Source of the DNA: Marinobacter halodurans
GTDB taxonomy: Bacteria > Pseudomonadota > Gammaproteobacteria > Pseudomonadales > Oleiphilaceae
DNA: 64,000 nucleotides
NCBI RefSeq assembly: GCF_004327985.1
Contig: NZ_SJDL01000016.1
Location: 33,168 to 97,167 of the forward strand
Reading direction: 5' to 3'
Shown here one piece after another: positions 28,381-39,071 of the stretch; within the stretch, counting starts at the first letter, position 1; the number at the start of each line of letters is the position of its first letter. The position numbers were made by a program, and so were the translations under genes. The notes beneath the pieces are model-generated. The model made no database searches. It saw only the letters and a program-made list of their open reading frames with translations, and was not told the origin of the DNA.

Positions 28381-30078
28381 TTGGATGGCGATATTTTGAG
28401 TGCTCCCGATGTACAAGGCCGGTTGCAGGCGCTGAAAACCCGGTTTGCGGCGCGGGTGAAGGGCGAGCTTGAAGAGCTGCAGCGTTTGCTCTCGCCTCGC
28501 CAGGCCGACGCCGCGGGCATCCAGCGGGCCCGGGAAGCGTACGAGATCCTGCATCGCATCGCCGGTGGCGCGGGAACGTTTGGCCTGCGGGCGTTGGGGG
28601 ACGAGGCCCGTGACCTGGAGGGCCGCCTGCAGCCGCTGGTTGAGGCCGATATCGCCAGTCCCGGCTTGTCGGACCGGCTCCGGCAGACGCTGGACGATGC
28701 CTTCCTGGCGCGCATCCACGGCCTCGGGGACTTCCTGGAGAGCGCCTCGCCGCTGGCGGCGGTGGATCCGCGCGAGCCCTACCTGCCGGATGATGACGAC
28801 GAACCGGTCGCTACCGATATTCCCCAGGTCAGCCCGACCCGCGTCATCCTGGCCGATCCCGATGTGGCGCAGGCCTCGCCGCTGGCTTCCCGGTTACAGG
28901 AGCACGGCTACCACGTGCAGTGGGTGCAGAATCCGGTGGAGATCCAGGCCATCCGCGCGGGACTGCCGGAGGATGTGCCGGTCGCCGTGGTGGCCGACGC
29001 GACGCTGCAGGCTCAACTGGACGATCTGGAACTGACCGGATCGCCCAACATCCTGCCGGTGATCTACCTGGCCGGCAGCGATTCCTTCGAGTTGCGCTAC
29101 CGGCTGGCGGAGAGCGGCGCTGGCGGACTCTTTCTCCGGCCGGTGGATATCCCGTCGCTGGTGGACCGGATTGAGGCTGCGCTCAGTGAATACCAGTCCG
29201 CCCGGCGCAGCCGCGTGATGCTGGTGGACGACGACCGTGCCCGGGTGATGCATGCCCAGGCGGTGTTGGCCTCTGCCGGCATGGATGTGCGGGTGGTCGT
29301 CGAGCCCGCGGAGATACTGGCGCAGTTGCCCGCCTTTCGCCCCGATGTGCTGTTGCTGGAGCACCGGGTTGGGCCCTGCAGTGGCCCGGTATTGGCCCGC
29401 ATGGTGCGGTTGCAGCCGGAATGGCGGGACATGCCGGTGGTTTTCCTCACGGCCGGCCCCGGCGACATCGATCAGGACGCCCTGGACACCGAGGACGTGT
29501 TGACCGGCCCGTTGACCGACCGTTCGCTGATCGCGGCGGTGCGCTCACGTTGCTACCGGGCGCGGCAGCTGTCCCGGCAGCTTTCCCGGGACCGGCTGTC
29601 AGGCACCCTGGTGGCCTCGCGTATCCGCCAGGCCGTGGCCCGCGAGCACGCCCAGGTTCGCCGGCATGGTCGCCGCTCGGTGGTGGCGATCCTCGATCTG
29701 GACGATTTCCGCCAGCTCAACCGCGACTATGGCCATGCGGCCGGCGACACGGTCATCCGCAGCCTCGCGGACGTGCTGCGCCAGCGCCTGCGCAGTTCCG
29801 ACCTGATCGGACGGTACGGCGGTGAGGAATTCGTCGTCTTGCTGCCGGATTGTACCGACGAGCAGGCCCGGGGCGTCTTCGAGGCGATATGCCGGCAATT
29901 CGCCGGGCTGGCTTTCCAGTCAGGAATCCGCGCCTTCCATGCCACGCTCAGCGTTGGTCTGGCCGAACTGGGCGCCTTTCCCAGTGCGGATGCCGCCCTT
30001 GCGGCCGCGGACGATGCCCTGGCGGAGCGTAAACAGGAGGATCGGGAAAGCGTTGGCGTCTGGCGGGCGGATGAGTGA
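28381..30078 (+). CDS. Hpt-REC-REC-GGDEF diguanylate cyclase
   Basis: A 565-residue signalling protein. Residues about 10-115 form an Hpt domain (LHRIAGGAGTFGLRALG with the phospho-histidine). Two receiver domains follow (about 150-275 and 278-395), both degenerate: the first lacks the conserved T/S and has R for K; in the second the phospho-acceptor position reads LLLEH (Glu for Asp) and the lysine is lost. The C-terminal GGDEF domain has RYGGEEF and an RSSD inhibitory site, so it should make c-di-GMP under product control. The start is uncertain: TTG at 28381 or TTG at 28396, neither with a strong RBS. Overlaps the next gene by one base. Confidence 0.85.
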   Translation: MDGDILSAPDVQGRLQALKTRFAARVKGELEELQRLLSPRQADAAGIQRAREAYEILHRIAGGAGTFGLRALGDEARDLEGRLQPLVEADIASPGLSDRLRQTLDDAFLARIHGLGDFLESASPLAAVDPREPYLPDDDDEPVATDIPQVSPTRVILADPDVAQASPLASRLQEHGYHVQWVQNPVEIQAIRAGLPEDVPVAVVADATLQAQLDDLELTGSPNILPVIYLAGSDSFELRYRLAESGAGGLFLRPVDIPSLVDRIEAALSEYQSARRSRVMLVDDDRARVMHAQAVLASAGMDVRVVVEPAEILAQLPAFRPDVLLLEHRVGPCSGPVLARMVRLQPEWRDMPVVFLTAGPGDIDQDALDTEDVLTGPLTDRSLIAAVRSRCYRARQLSRQLSRDRLSGTLVASRIRQAVAREHAQVRRHGRRSVVAILDLDDFRQLNRDYGHAAGDTVIRSLADVLRQRLRSSDLIGRYGGEEFVVLLPDCTDEQARGVFEAICRQFAGLAFQSGIRAFHATLSVGLAELGAFPSADAALAAADDALAERKQEDRESVGVWRADE

Positions 30079-31226
30079 TGGGCATCCTGATCCTCGAAGA
30101 CGACCTGCTGGTCGCCGAACTCCTCGAAACCATTGCCCTGAGTCTGAGCCCGCACGGCCCGGTCCATATTTTTGCCAGCGTCGACGATGCCATCGGGGAG
30201 TGGCAATCGGGGCACACCGACATGATCCTGTGTGACTGGAACCTGCCCGATGGGTCCGGACTGGATTTCGTGCGCCATGTCCGGCGGCAGGACCCGGACG
30301 TGCCGATCGTCATGATCAGCGGGCGCTCTGATCGCCAGTCCGTGCTGGCCGCCGCCAGGCATCATGTCAACGCCTTCATCACCAAGCCGTTCGACGTGAG
30401 CGTGGTACACGATCGCCTCAAGGCCCTGGCGAGCGAGGAGGACGTCAAGTCAGCCTATTCACTCGATGGGCCCGAGTCGCTGTTCGCCGACGCCATGGAT
30501 GGGCAGGTGCTGTTGCCGACCAGCCTGGATCCGGCCAGTGTGCTGGAGTTGATGCACCGCGACGATCCGCCGTCGCCGGGTCAGTTGGCCGAGCGCTGGC
30601 GGGATGAAACGTCCCTGGTGATGCGTCTTCTCGACGTGGCCAATGGCAGTTCCTATCGCCGCAGTGGCGAGTCCGTGGACTCGCTGCGGGATGCCATCGA
30701 CACCCTGGGCGTGGAGATGACGCTGAACATCGCACTGGGCATGGCATTCGATCATGCCCACGACCTGAGCGATGCCCGTTTGCAGACCAGGGCGCAGGCC
30801 TATACGGAACTGAGTGACCGGGTGGCCCTTGAGGCCGGCCGGCTGGCCCGCCAATTGAACCAGGATCCGGCGCTGTGTTACACCGCGGGTTTGATGGGGC
30901 GGGTCGGAGAACTGGCGGTACTCAGCGTATTGCAGCAATTCCTGTCCAGCGGCGGCGCATTGGCCGACAGCGACATCGATGAGCTGATCCGGGAATGGGC
31001 GCAGCCGTTGGGCAACCGCCTCAAGGTCCAGTGGCGTCTGCCGCTGCAGTTGCGCGACCTGGTGGGCGCCATCCACAGCCTGCCCCATGGCTCGACCCAC
31101 CAAAGCCGGCTGATCATGCGGGCCGCGGCGCTGTTTGCCGACGGTGACCGAAAGTCTGCGGAATACCTGGCGCTGATGCGGCGGCTGGGAATGGAGCCGC
31201 CCGTGCCGGATCCGGCGGAGGGTTGA
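30078..31226 (+). CDS. Response regulator with HDOD domain
   Basis: A 382-residue two-domain protein. The N-terminal receiver (1-120) is complete: acidic pocket LEDD, phospho-acceptor in ILCDWNLPDGSG, serine in MISGRS and lysine in FITKPFD. The C-terminal part (about 145-340) resembles an HDOD domain (SLVMRLLDVANGSSYRRSGESVDSL region; TLGVEMTLNIALGMAF), an HD-like fold without metal-binding catalytic residues used in signalling. The ATG at 30078 overlaps the stop of the upstream GGDEF gene, so the two are translationally coupled and probably joined by phosphotransfer from the Hpt domain. Confidence 0.85.
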   Translation: MGILILEDDLLVAELLETIALSLSPHGPVHIFASVDDAIGEWQSGHTDMILCDWNLPDGSGLDFVRHVRRQDPDVPIVMISGRSDRQSVLAAARHHVNAFITKPFDVSVVHDRLKALASEEDVKSAYSLDGPESLFADAMDGQVLLPTSLDPASVLELMHRDDPPSPGQLAERWRDETSLVMRLLDVANGSSYRRSGESVDSLRDAIDTLGVEMTLNIALGMAFDHAHDLSDARLQTRAQAYTELSDRVALEAGRLARQLNQDPALCYTAGLMGRVGELAVLSVLQQFLSSGGALADSDIDELIREWAQPLGNRLKVQWRLPLQLRDLVGAIHSLPHGSTHQSRLIMRAAALFADGDRKSAEYLALMRRLGMEPPVPDPAEG

Positions 31227-31319
31227 CCGGGAACGCCGGATCCACGAGGATGCCCGTCACCGATGCGGGCCGGTCAGTCGTCGCAACCGGCTCGGACAAG
31301 ACTGCCTGGATAGCCTGAT

Positions 31320-31715
31320 ATGACCGATCTCAGACGTGTGCTTTGTGTGGATGACGAACCGGACATCCGGGCTGTGGCTGAGTTGGCCCTGGGTGCCGTG
31401 GGCGGGTTCGAGGTGACCGTCTGCGCCTCCGGCGAGGACGCCCTGGCCGTGGCTCCGGACAAAGCACCCCAGTTGATTCTGCTGGATGTGCTCATGCCGG
31501 GGATGGATGGACCGGAAACCCTGTCTTCACTGCGTCGGATACCGTCGCTGGCGGCGGTGCCGGTGGTCTTTATGACCGCCCGTGCCGAGCCGTCGGAAAT
31601 GGAAGCCCACCGGGCACTGGGTGCGGTGGCCACCATCGCCAAACCGTTTGATCCCATGACGCTGGCTGAGACGGTCCGGTCGATCTGGCGGGACGGCTCG
31701 GCCGGGGCGCCATGA
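31320..31715 (+). CDS. Single-domain response regulator (CheY-like)
   Basis: A 131-residue stand-alone receiver with all phosphorylation residues: VDDEP acidic pair, ILLDVLMPGMDG phospho-acceptor, MTARAE threonine and TIAKPFDP lysine. No output domain, so it acts by protein contact. It lies 93 nt after the REC-HDOD gene, in the same direction, and may be the third partner of the Hpt/GGDEF cluster. Confidence 0.87.
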   Translation: MTDLRRVLCVDDEPDIRAVAELALGAVGGFEVTVCASGEDALAVAPDKAPQLILLDVLMPGMDGPETLSSLRRIPSLAAVPVVFMTARAEPSEMEAHRALGAVATIAKPFDPMTLAETVRSIWRDGSAGAP

Positions 31716-31867
31716 CGCTTGTCCGGCCCGGCAAATCATGCCACGCTGGCTCCGGGAAGCTTTTGGGTGCTGTTGGGTTTTACGTGCATAACAGGGCTTG
31801 ACCATCAATCATGACGTGTCGGACGGACCCAGTCATTCCGCCCGACCACAGCGAAAAGGAGAGCACA

Positions 31868-32437
31868 ATGAGGCAAATCATGGGACGTTGGCTGGCGGGG
31901 TTGATGCTGGCCCTGGTGGCTTTGGCCGTCCAGGCGGACGCGCCACTGACCGACGAGCGGCTGGATAACCTGCTGGGCGCCATGGATGAGCTTCAGCCGG
32001 TGATGGAGCAGGTGAGCCAGCGCCTGGCCTCGCTGCCGGAAGACGAGCGCCCGCCGCGCCTGGATCCCCGTGCCAAGGATTTCGATCCGGAAGCCATGGC
32101 TGAAGACATGGCCGAGGCCCTGGAAAAAGTGGATGCCGATGCCGACGTACGGCGCGTGGCGGAGAACAATGGCTTCGATTCCGTCGAAGAGCTGCTGGAA
32201 GTGCAGGCCCGGGTCATGATGGGGTTCCTGGCGCAAACCCAGGAAGCCATGATGAACAACCCCAATGTGCCGGAGCAGGCGCGTCAGAAAATGAAGCAGC
32301 AGTTCGGTAACATTGCCGACAAGGTGTCGGATAACGACCGCGAAGTGCTCGAACGCAACAAGCAGAAGATCATGGAATTCATGCAGGCCCAGGCGCGCAA
32401 ACAGCAGCAGAAGATGCCGCAGCAGCCGGCCAACTGA
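31868..32437 (+). CDS. Hypothetical exported helical protein
   Basis: A 189-residue protein with a signal peptide (GRWLAGLMLALVALAVQA, cleavage before DAPL) and an all-helical, charged mature part rich in Glu, Gln and Met (QARQKMKQQFGNIADKVSDN; tail QARKQQQKMPQQPAN). Coiled coil is likely from about residue 110 onward. I do not recognise a named family with certainty. The ATG at 31868 follows AAAAGGAG; the frame extends upstream without RBS. The DUF2288 gene follows 24 nt later. Confidence 0.72.
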   Translation: MRQIMGRWLAGLMLALVALAVQADAPLTDERLDNLLGAMDELQPVMEQVSQRLASLPEDERPPRLDPRAKDFDPEAMAEDMAEALEKVDADADVRRVAENNGFDSVEELLEVQARVMMGFLAQTQEAMMNNPNVPEQARQKMKQQFGNIADKVSDNDREVLERNKQKIMEFMQAQARKQQQKMPQQPAN

Positions 32438-32461
32438 TACGAACCACCGACCGGAGACCCG

Positions 32462-32776
32462 ATGGCCGCTGAGCAATCCACCGACAACCTGCGCGACAGG
32501 CTGAACCTGGAAACCGCCCGGATTCCCTGGCGCGACCTGCAGACCTATTTTGCCCGGGGGCAGGTGGTGTTCGTGGCTGAGGCGCTCGATCTGCTGGCCG
32601 TGGCCGAAGCGCTGGCGGCGGACGACAAGGCCCGTTTCCAGCAGTGGCTGGCGGATGGCCAGGTCGGTGAAGTGCCGGCTGAACGGGCCCAGTCCTGGTA
32701 CGACGCCGAAGCGTCGGTCTGGGCCGTCGTGGTCGCTCCCTGGGTACTGATCCAGGACGGCAAAACGAAAAACTGA
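32462..32776 (+). CDS. DUF2288 family protein
   Basis: A 104-residue soluble protein with the DUF2288 pattern: LNLETARIPWRDLQTYFARG at the N terminus, then VVFVAEALDLLAVAEALAAD and a C-terminal VVVAPWVLIQD. Function unknown; common in gammaproteobacteria and cyanobacteria. Probably co-transcribed with the exported helical protein 24 nt upstream. Confidence 0.85.
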   Translation: MAAEQSTDNLRDRLNLETARIPWRDLQTYFARGQVVFVAEALDLLAVAEALAADDKARFQQWLADGQVGEVPAERAQSWYDAEASVWAVVVAPWVLIQDGKTKN

Positions 32777-32915
32777 GCCATGCTGCAGTACGGCGGGATA
32801 GGGACCGTTCTGCAGCGTGCTTTCCCGCCGCAGGAAATTCAACCAATGATCGGTTTTTGCTAGACTCGCATCGCCTTCCGAATCACCCCTGATTGCCAAT
32901 TTCCAAGGGACTCCC

Positions 32916-33824
32916 ATGTTTGCCAGCGCCCTGCTGATCCTGGTGCCGCTCTTTGTCGGTTTTGCTGTCCACCTTGAGAACCGTCGCCTGCTGACGTGGA
33001 TCAACCATATGCTGGAGGCGCTGGTCTACCTGATCCTGGGATTGCTCGGTATCAGCCTGGGCCAGCTCGAGGGGCTGGCGGACCAACTGAACCGGATGAC
33101 CGGCCAGGTGTTGGTGCTGGTGTTCGGGCTGCTGGTCGCCAACGTTGCCGGCCTCTGGCTGTGGCACCGCTGGCAACCCATGACGCTGGCAAGTGCGGAG
33201 GAGTCCCGGAGCCATGTGGGCTACCGGCGCCTGTTCCTTGGCGCGGCCAAACCGCTGCTGGCGGTGATCGCCGGCATGGCGCTGGGGCACTGGCTGCTGC
33301 CTGCGCTGGGTTGGATCGAGGACGTGGCCAGTGGCGCGCTGATGCTCCTGTTGCTGTTGATCGGCCTGCAATTGCGTAATGCCGGCCTGTCCCTGCGGCG
33401 CTTGCTGATGAACCGCCAGGGCCTGGGCATTGCCGTGACGTTGGCATTGACCTCACTGCTGGCGGGTCTGGCGATGGCGCCTTTCTACGACCTGCCATTG
33501 ATGCATGTACTGGCGCTGACCTCCGGGTTTGGCTGGTATTCGCTGTCCGGTATCGTGGTGGGGGATGCCCTGGGGCCGGCCTGGGGTGGCGTCGCCTTCC
33601 TCAACGATGTCCTGCGGGAGATCATCGCGCTGGTCCTAATCCCCCTGATCATTGCCCGCCAGCCGGCAATGGCCATCGGCTACGGCGGCGCCACCGCCAT
33701 GGACTTCACCCTGCCGATCATCCGCCGTAGTGGCGGCCTGGACACGGTGCCGGTGGCGATTGCCTCCGGTTTTATCCTGTCTTTCCTGTCGCCGGTCCTC
33801 ATGGGGCTTTTCCTGGCCGGCTGA
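32916..33824 (+). CDS. lysO: Lysine exporter LysO family protein
   Basis: A 302-residue inner-membrane protein with about eight hydrophobic helices; length and pattern match LysO (YbjE) of E. coli, which exports L-lysine and thialysine. Family landmarks include LTSGFGWYSLSGIVVGDALGP (also LGPAWGGVAFLNDVLREI) and the C-terminal YGGATAMDFTLPII. ATG at 32916 follows AAGGGA. No lysine riboswitch or LysR/ArgP-type regulator gene is adjacent. Confidence 0.87.
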   Translation: MFASALLILVPLFVGFAVHLENRRLLTWINHMLEALVYLILGLLGISLGQLEGLADQLNRMTGQVLVLVFGLLVANVAGLWLWHRWQPMTLASAEESRSHVGYRRLFLGAAKPLLAVIAGMALGHWLLPALGWIEDVASGALMLLLLLIGLQLRNAGLSLRRLLMNRQGLGIAVTLALTSLLAGLAMAPFYDLPLMHVLALTSGFGWYSLSGIVVGDALGPAWGGVAFLNDVLREIIALVLIPLIIARQPAMAIGYGGATAMDFTLPIIRRSGGLDTVPVAIASGFILSFLSPVLMGLFLAG

Positions 33825-34026
33825 TGCCGGCCTCTGGCAGTTCCTTCCCCGTCCCCTGAAAAATCAATTGAGCTCTAATCGAACGCAGGGCCGCTCCAGG
33901 CGGCGCCAATGTCTTGTTATACCTGCATTTCGGTGCACCCAGGACGATTGATTCCGGATGTCATCCAAATTCAGGACGGCGAGTCCGGTTTGATCTCTAG
34001 TGTTCGAATGATTAAGCTACTTGGTA

Positions 34027-34042
34027 TTGAATGATCGTTCAA
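34027..34042. promoter_or_regulatory. BetI-type operator, distal copy
   Basis: TTGAATGATCGTTCAA, a 16-bp dyad (TTGAA-N6-TTCAA) 41 nt before the betI start. It matches the general form of BetI boxes in other bacteria and is paired with a second copy whose centre is 20 bp away. Confidence 0.7.
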
Positions 34043-34046
34043 TAAA

Positions 34047-34062
34047 TTGAACAAGTGTTCAA
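34047..34062. promoter_or_regulatory. BetI-type operator, proximal copy
   Basis: TTGAACAAGTGTTCAA, a 16-bp dyad with perfect 6-bp arms (TTGAAC / GTTCAA) 21 nt before the betI start. Two operators two helical turns apart would place two BetI dimers on the same face of the DNA. Confidence 0.72.
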
Positions 34063-34082
34063 ACCCGTTTCATGAGGTTGGT

Positions 34083-34678
34083 ATGGCAAGGCTGGTTGTG
34101 GAATCGATCCGGCGTCAGCAGTTGATTGACGCTACGCTGAAGGTCATCGAGGAGCACGGTTTCCAGGGCGCGACGATCGGCAAGATCGCCAAGGCGTCCG
34201 GCATGTCCGTCGGGATCGTGAGTCATTACTTCGGCGGCAAGCAGGGGTTGCTCGAAGCGGCGATGCGCCACCTGCTGGCGACGCTGGGCGGCGATGTACA
34301 GCGGTTGATGCAGGAACGCCCGGACACGTCGCGCGAGCGCCTGATGGCCATCGTCGACGCCAACTTTTCCAGTGTGCAGACCGATCCCCAGTCCGCCAAG
34401 ACCTGGCTCGCGTTCTGGACCCAGGCCATGCACAGCCCGGCGCTGATGCGCCTGCAGCGGGTCAACGAGCGCCGCCTGCTGTCCAACCTGCAATTCTATC
34501 TCCGTGACCTGATGCCCGCCGACCGGGTGCGGGGCACGGCCCAGACCATCGCCGCCCTGATCGACGGGTTCTGGCTGCGCGCCGCGATGAGTGAGGGCCG
34601 CATCGAGCCGGACCAGGCCGTGGCCCTGTGCAAGACCTACATCGATCAGGCCATCGACGCGAACAATGGAGATTCCGC

Positions 34679-34682
<4 letters not shown>
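34083..34682 (+). CDS. betI: BetI, TetR-family repressor of betaine synthesis
   Basis: A 199-residue TetR-family protein. The N-terminal helix-turn-helix is [32 protein letters not shown] written in two parts: the turn [14 protein letters not shown] and the recognition helix [11 protein letters not shown], typical of BetI. The C-terminal choline-sensing domain is also conserved ([26 protein letters not shown]). It should repress the operon until choline is present. ATG at 34083 follows TGAGG; its stop overlaps the betB start by 4 nt. Two palindromic operators sit directly upstream, showing autoregulation. Confidence 0.93.
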
Positions 34683-36142
<1,460 letters not shown>

Positions 36143-36305
36143 CGTCAGCCATTGAAAGACGTGCCGACGGGAAGGCTTGGCCGGGACACGCTGTGAATAC
36201 GTCCCTGTACGCTCGACCGGGGCCATCCAGGCCCCGGACGGTCCCGACCCAGCCTTCCCGTCGCCACTGGCCCGGTTATCGACTGCAAACGCAGGGGAGT
36301 CTGTT

Positions 36306-37973
36306 TTGAATTTTGATTGTGAGTTTGACTACGTGGTGGTGGGCACCGGTTCAGCCGGCTGCGTACTGGCGAACCGCCTGACCGAGGACGGCCAGGACCA
36401 GGTGCTTGTGCTGGAGGCGGGCAAGAAGGACAACACCTGGAAGATCCACATGCCGGCGGCCCTCATGTACAACCTCATGGACGACAAGTACAACTGGTAC
36501 TACCACACCGAGCCCCAGGAATACATGGACAACCGCCGCCTGTACTGGCCGCGGGGCAAGGTCTGGGGCGGCGGTTCCGCCCTCAACGCCATGGTCTATA
36601 TCCGCGGCCACGCCTACGACTACGACCGCTGGCACGACGAAGGCGCCAGCGGCTGGCGCTACCAGGACGTACTGCCATACTTCCGTAAGGCGGAAACCCG
36701 CGAGAAGGGCGCCGACGACTATCGGGGCGGCAACGGTCCGCTCAACGTGCATACCGGCGACGAGCCCAACCCGCTGTTCGATGCCTTTATCGAAGCGGGC
36801 CAGCAGGCCGGCTACCCGTTCACCGACGACATGAACGGCTACCAGCAGGAAGGCGTCGGCGTGATGGACATGACCATCAAGCAGGGCAAGCGCTGGAGTG
36901 CTGCCCAGGCGTACCTGCGCCCGGTACTGGACCGGCCCAACCTGACCGCCGAAACCGGCGCCATGACCCATCGCATCCTGTTCGACGGTGACACCGCCGT
37001 GGGCGTGGAATACGTACAGGACGGCAAGACCGTCCGCGTCGCCGCACGCAAGGAAGTCATCGTCAGTGGCGGGGCCATCAACTCGCCGCAGCTGCTGATG
37101 CTGTCCGGGATCGGTCCGGCGGCCGACCTGGAAAAGCACGGCATCGATGTGAAGGTGGACCGCCCGGGCGTGGGCCAGAACCTGCAGGATCACCTCGAGC
37201 TGTATGTCCAGCACGAGTGCAAGGAGCCGGTCACGCTCTACAAGTACACCACCCAGCCGGGTAAGACGGTTGCCGGTGTGAAGTGGTTCCTCAACCACGA
37301 CTGGGGCGCCTGCCGCACGGCGCACCTGGAAGCGGGCGGGTTTATCCGCAGTGAGGCCGGCGTGCGGCATCCGGACATCCAGTTCCATTTCCTGCCCTCG
37401 CAGGTACTGGATCACGGTCGCAAGGACGCCGAATGCCACGGCTTCCAGGTGCATGTCGGCCCGATGCGCCCCACCAGCCGTGGCTACCTGACCCTGAAAT
37501 CCGACAAGCCGGGGGATCACCCGATCATCCAGCCCAACCTGCTCAGCACCGAGCGGGACCGCTGGGAAATGCGCGAGAGCGTCAAGCTGACCCGGGAGAT
37601 TTTCCAGCAGAAGGCCTTCGATCGCTTCCGCGGCAAGGAACTGCGCCCGGGCGCCGACATGACCTCCGATGCCGACATCGACGCCTTTGTACGTCAGTAC
37701 TCGGACAGCGCCTACCACCCGTCCTGCACCTGCAAGATGGGCAGCGCCGATGACCCGATGGCGGTGGTCGATGAGCAGGCCCGGGTCTATGGCGTGCAGA
37801 ACCTGCGCGTGGTGGACGCGTCGATCATGCCCAGCGTGGTGAGCGGCAACCTCAATGCCCCCACCATCATGCTGGCCGAGAAGTGCGCGGATCACATCCG
37901 CGGCCGGGATCCGCTGGCCCCGATGCCCGTTGACGTCTGGGAACACCCGGATTGGCAGAACAAGCAGCGATAA
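36306..37973 (+). CDS. betA: Choline dehydrogenase
   Basis: A 555-residue GMC oxidoreductase, membrane-associated, that oxidises choline to betaine aldehyde. The FAD-binding motif is VVVGTGSAGCVLANRL at the N terminus; GMC signatures are WGGGSALNAMVYIRGHAYDY (read around residue 95) and SGGAINSPQLLMLSGIGP. The catalytic histidine is H471 in YHPSCTCKMG. The start is a TTG preceded by GGGGAG at 6 nt; the open frame upstream (from 36177) is not protein-like. Third gene of the bet operon. Confidence 0.95.
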   Translation: MNFDCEFDYVVVGTGSAGCVLANRLTEDGQDQVLVLEAGKKDNTWKIHMPAALMYNLMDDKYNWYYHTEPQEYMDNRRLYWPRGKVWGGGSALNAMVYIRGHAYDYDRWHDEGASGWRYQDVLPYFRKAETREKGADDYRGGNGPLNVHTGDEPNPLFDAFIEAGQQAGYPFTDDMNGYQQEGVGVMDMTIKQGKRWSAAQAYLRPVLDRPNLTAETGAMTHRILFDGDTAVGVEYVQDGKTVRVAARKEVIVSGGAINSPQLLMLSGIGPAADLEKHGIDVKVDRPGVGQNLQDHLELYVQHECKEPVTLYKYTTQPGKTVAGVKWFLNHDWGACRTAHLEAGGFIRSEAGVRHPDIQFHFLPSQVLDHGRKDAECHGFQVHVGPMRPTSRGYLTLKSDKPGDHPIIQPNLLSTERDRWEMRESVKLTREIFQQKAFDRFRGKELRPGADMTSDADIDAFVRQYSDSAYHPSCTCKMGSADDPMAVVDEQARVYGVQNLRVVDASIMPSVVSGNLNAPTIMLAEKCADHIRGRDPLAPMPVDVWEHPDWQNKQR

Positions 37974-38047
37974 GCACAACGCCCGCAGTGGCGTGATAAC
38001 GACAACGACGATGTTATAGAAACAAAAGCACTTTCAAAACCAAGAGG

Positions 38048-38070
38048 CACGCCGGGCGACGTCCGGCGTG
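38048..38070 (+). other. Hairpin in the betA-choX gap
   Basis: Perfect 8-bp stem CACGCCGG / CCGGCGTG with a 7-nt loop, ending about 15 nt before the choX ribosome site (AAAGGAG). No U-tract. It may protect the choX message or partly stop read-through from betA, allowing uneven expression of enzymes and transporter. Confidence 0.5.
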
Positions 38071-38097
38071 GCTTCAAGCTGGAGAAAGGAGATAACG

Positions 38098-39027
38098 ATG
38101 AAGAAGTTTTTGCTGGCTCTTGGCAGTCTCATGCTGGGTGGCGCCGCGATCGCCGCGCCCAACCAGGAATGCAAGACCGTACGTTTCGCCGATGTGGGCT
38201 GGACCGACATCACGGCCACCACGGCACTCACTTCCGAAGTGTTGGAAGGCATGGGCTACAAGGCCAAGGCTAACGTCCTGTCCGTGCCGGTCACATACCG
38301 GTCCCTGAAAAACAAGGACATCGACGTGTTCCTGGGCAACTGGATGCCCACCATGGAAGCGGACATCCGCCCGTACCTGGACAGCGGTGACGTGGAATCC
38401 CTGCGCACCAACCTGACCGGCGCCAAGTACACCCTGGCCGTACCCCAGTACGTCTACGACGCCGGCGTCCACAGCTTTGCCGACATCGCCAAGCACGCGG
38501 ACCAGTTCGACAACCGCATCTACGGCATCGAGCCGGGCAACGACGGCAACCGCCTGATCCAGGACATGATCGACAAGGACGCCTTCGGCCTGAAGGGGTT
38601 CCGTGTGGTGGAGTCCAGCGAGGCGGGCATGCTGTCCCAGGTGGGCCGCGCCGTGCGCCGCGACAACTGGATCGTGTTCCTGGCGTGGGAGCCGCATCCC
38701 ATGAACACCAACTACGACCTGAAATACCTGGACGGTGGTGACGACTACTTCGGCCCGAACTACGGCGGTGCCACCGTGCACACCAACGTGCGCAAGAACT
38801 ACACCCAGGAGTGTCCGAACGTGGGCAAACTGCTCAACAACCTGGAATTCTCCCTGACCATGGAGAACGAGGTGATGGGCCTGATCCTGGACGACGGCAT
38901 GGAGCCGCGTGACGCCGCGCACCAGTGGCTGTCCAACAACCCGGCTGCGCTCGACAAGTGGCTGGACGGCGTGACCACGATCGACGGCAAGCCTGCGCTG
39001 CCGGCGGTCAAGGCCAGCCTCAAGTAA
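38098..39027 (+). CDS. choX: Choline ABC transporter substrate-binding protein
   Basis: A 309-residue periplasmic binding protein of the ProX/OpuAC class; signal peptide residues 1-20 (cleavage near IAA-PN). Ligand-box residues are seen in FADVGWTDITATTAL, FLGNWMPTM and FLAWEPHPMN, the aromatic pocket typical of ChoX choline binders. Strong RBS (AAAGGAG). It is separated from choW by 44 nt and by a hairpin from betA. Together with ChoWV it should import choline with high affinity; acetylcholine or betaine could also bind. Confidence 0.92.
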   Translation: MKKFLLALGSLMLGGAAIAAPNQECKTVRFADVGWTDITATTALTSEVLEGMGYKAKANVLSVPVTYRSLKNKDIDVFLGNWMPTMEADIRPYLDSGDVESLRTNLTGAKYTLAVPQYVYDAGVHSFADIAKHADQFDNRIYGIEPGNDGNRLIQDMIDKDAFGLKGFRVVESSEAGMLSQVGRAVRRDNWIVFLAWEPHPMNTNYDLKYLDGGDDYFGPNYGGATVHTNVRKNYTQECPNVGKLLNNLEFSLTMENEVMGLILDDGMEPRDAAHQWLSNNPAALDKWLDGVTTIDGKPALPAVKASLK

Positions 39028-39071
39028 GCGATCCCGCCTTCTCCAGCCGGCCATGAGGTCCGGCTGGAGAA

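Noticed and set aside
36351..37979. 542-codon open frame opposite betA
   Set aside because: Antisense shadow with no homologous motifs.
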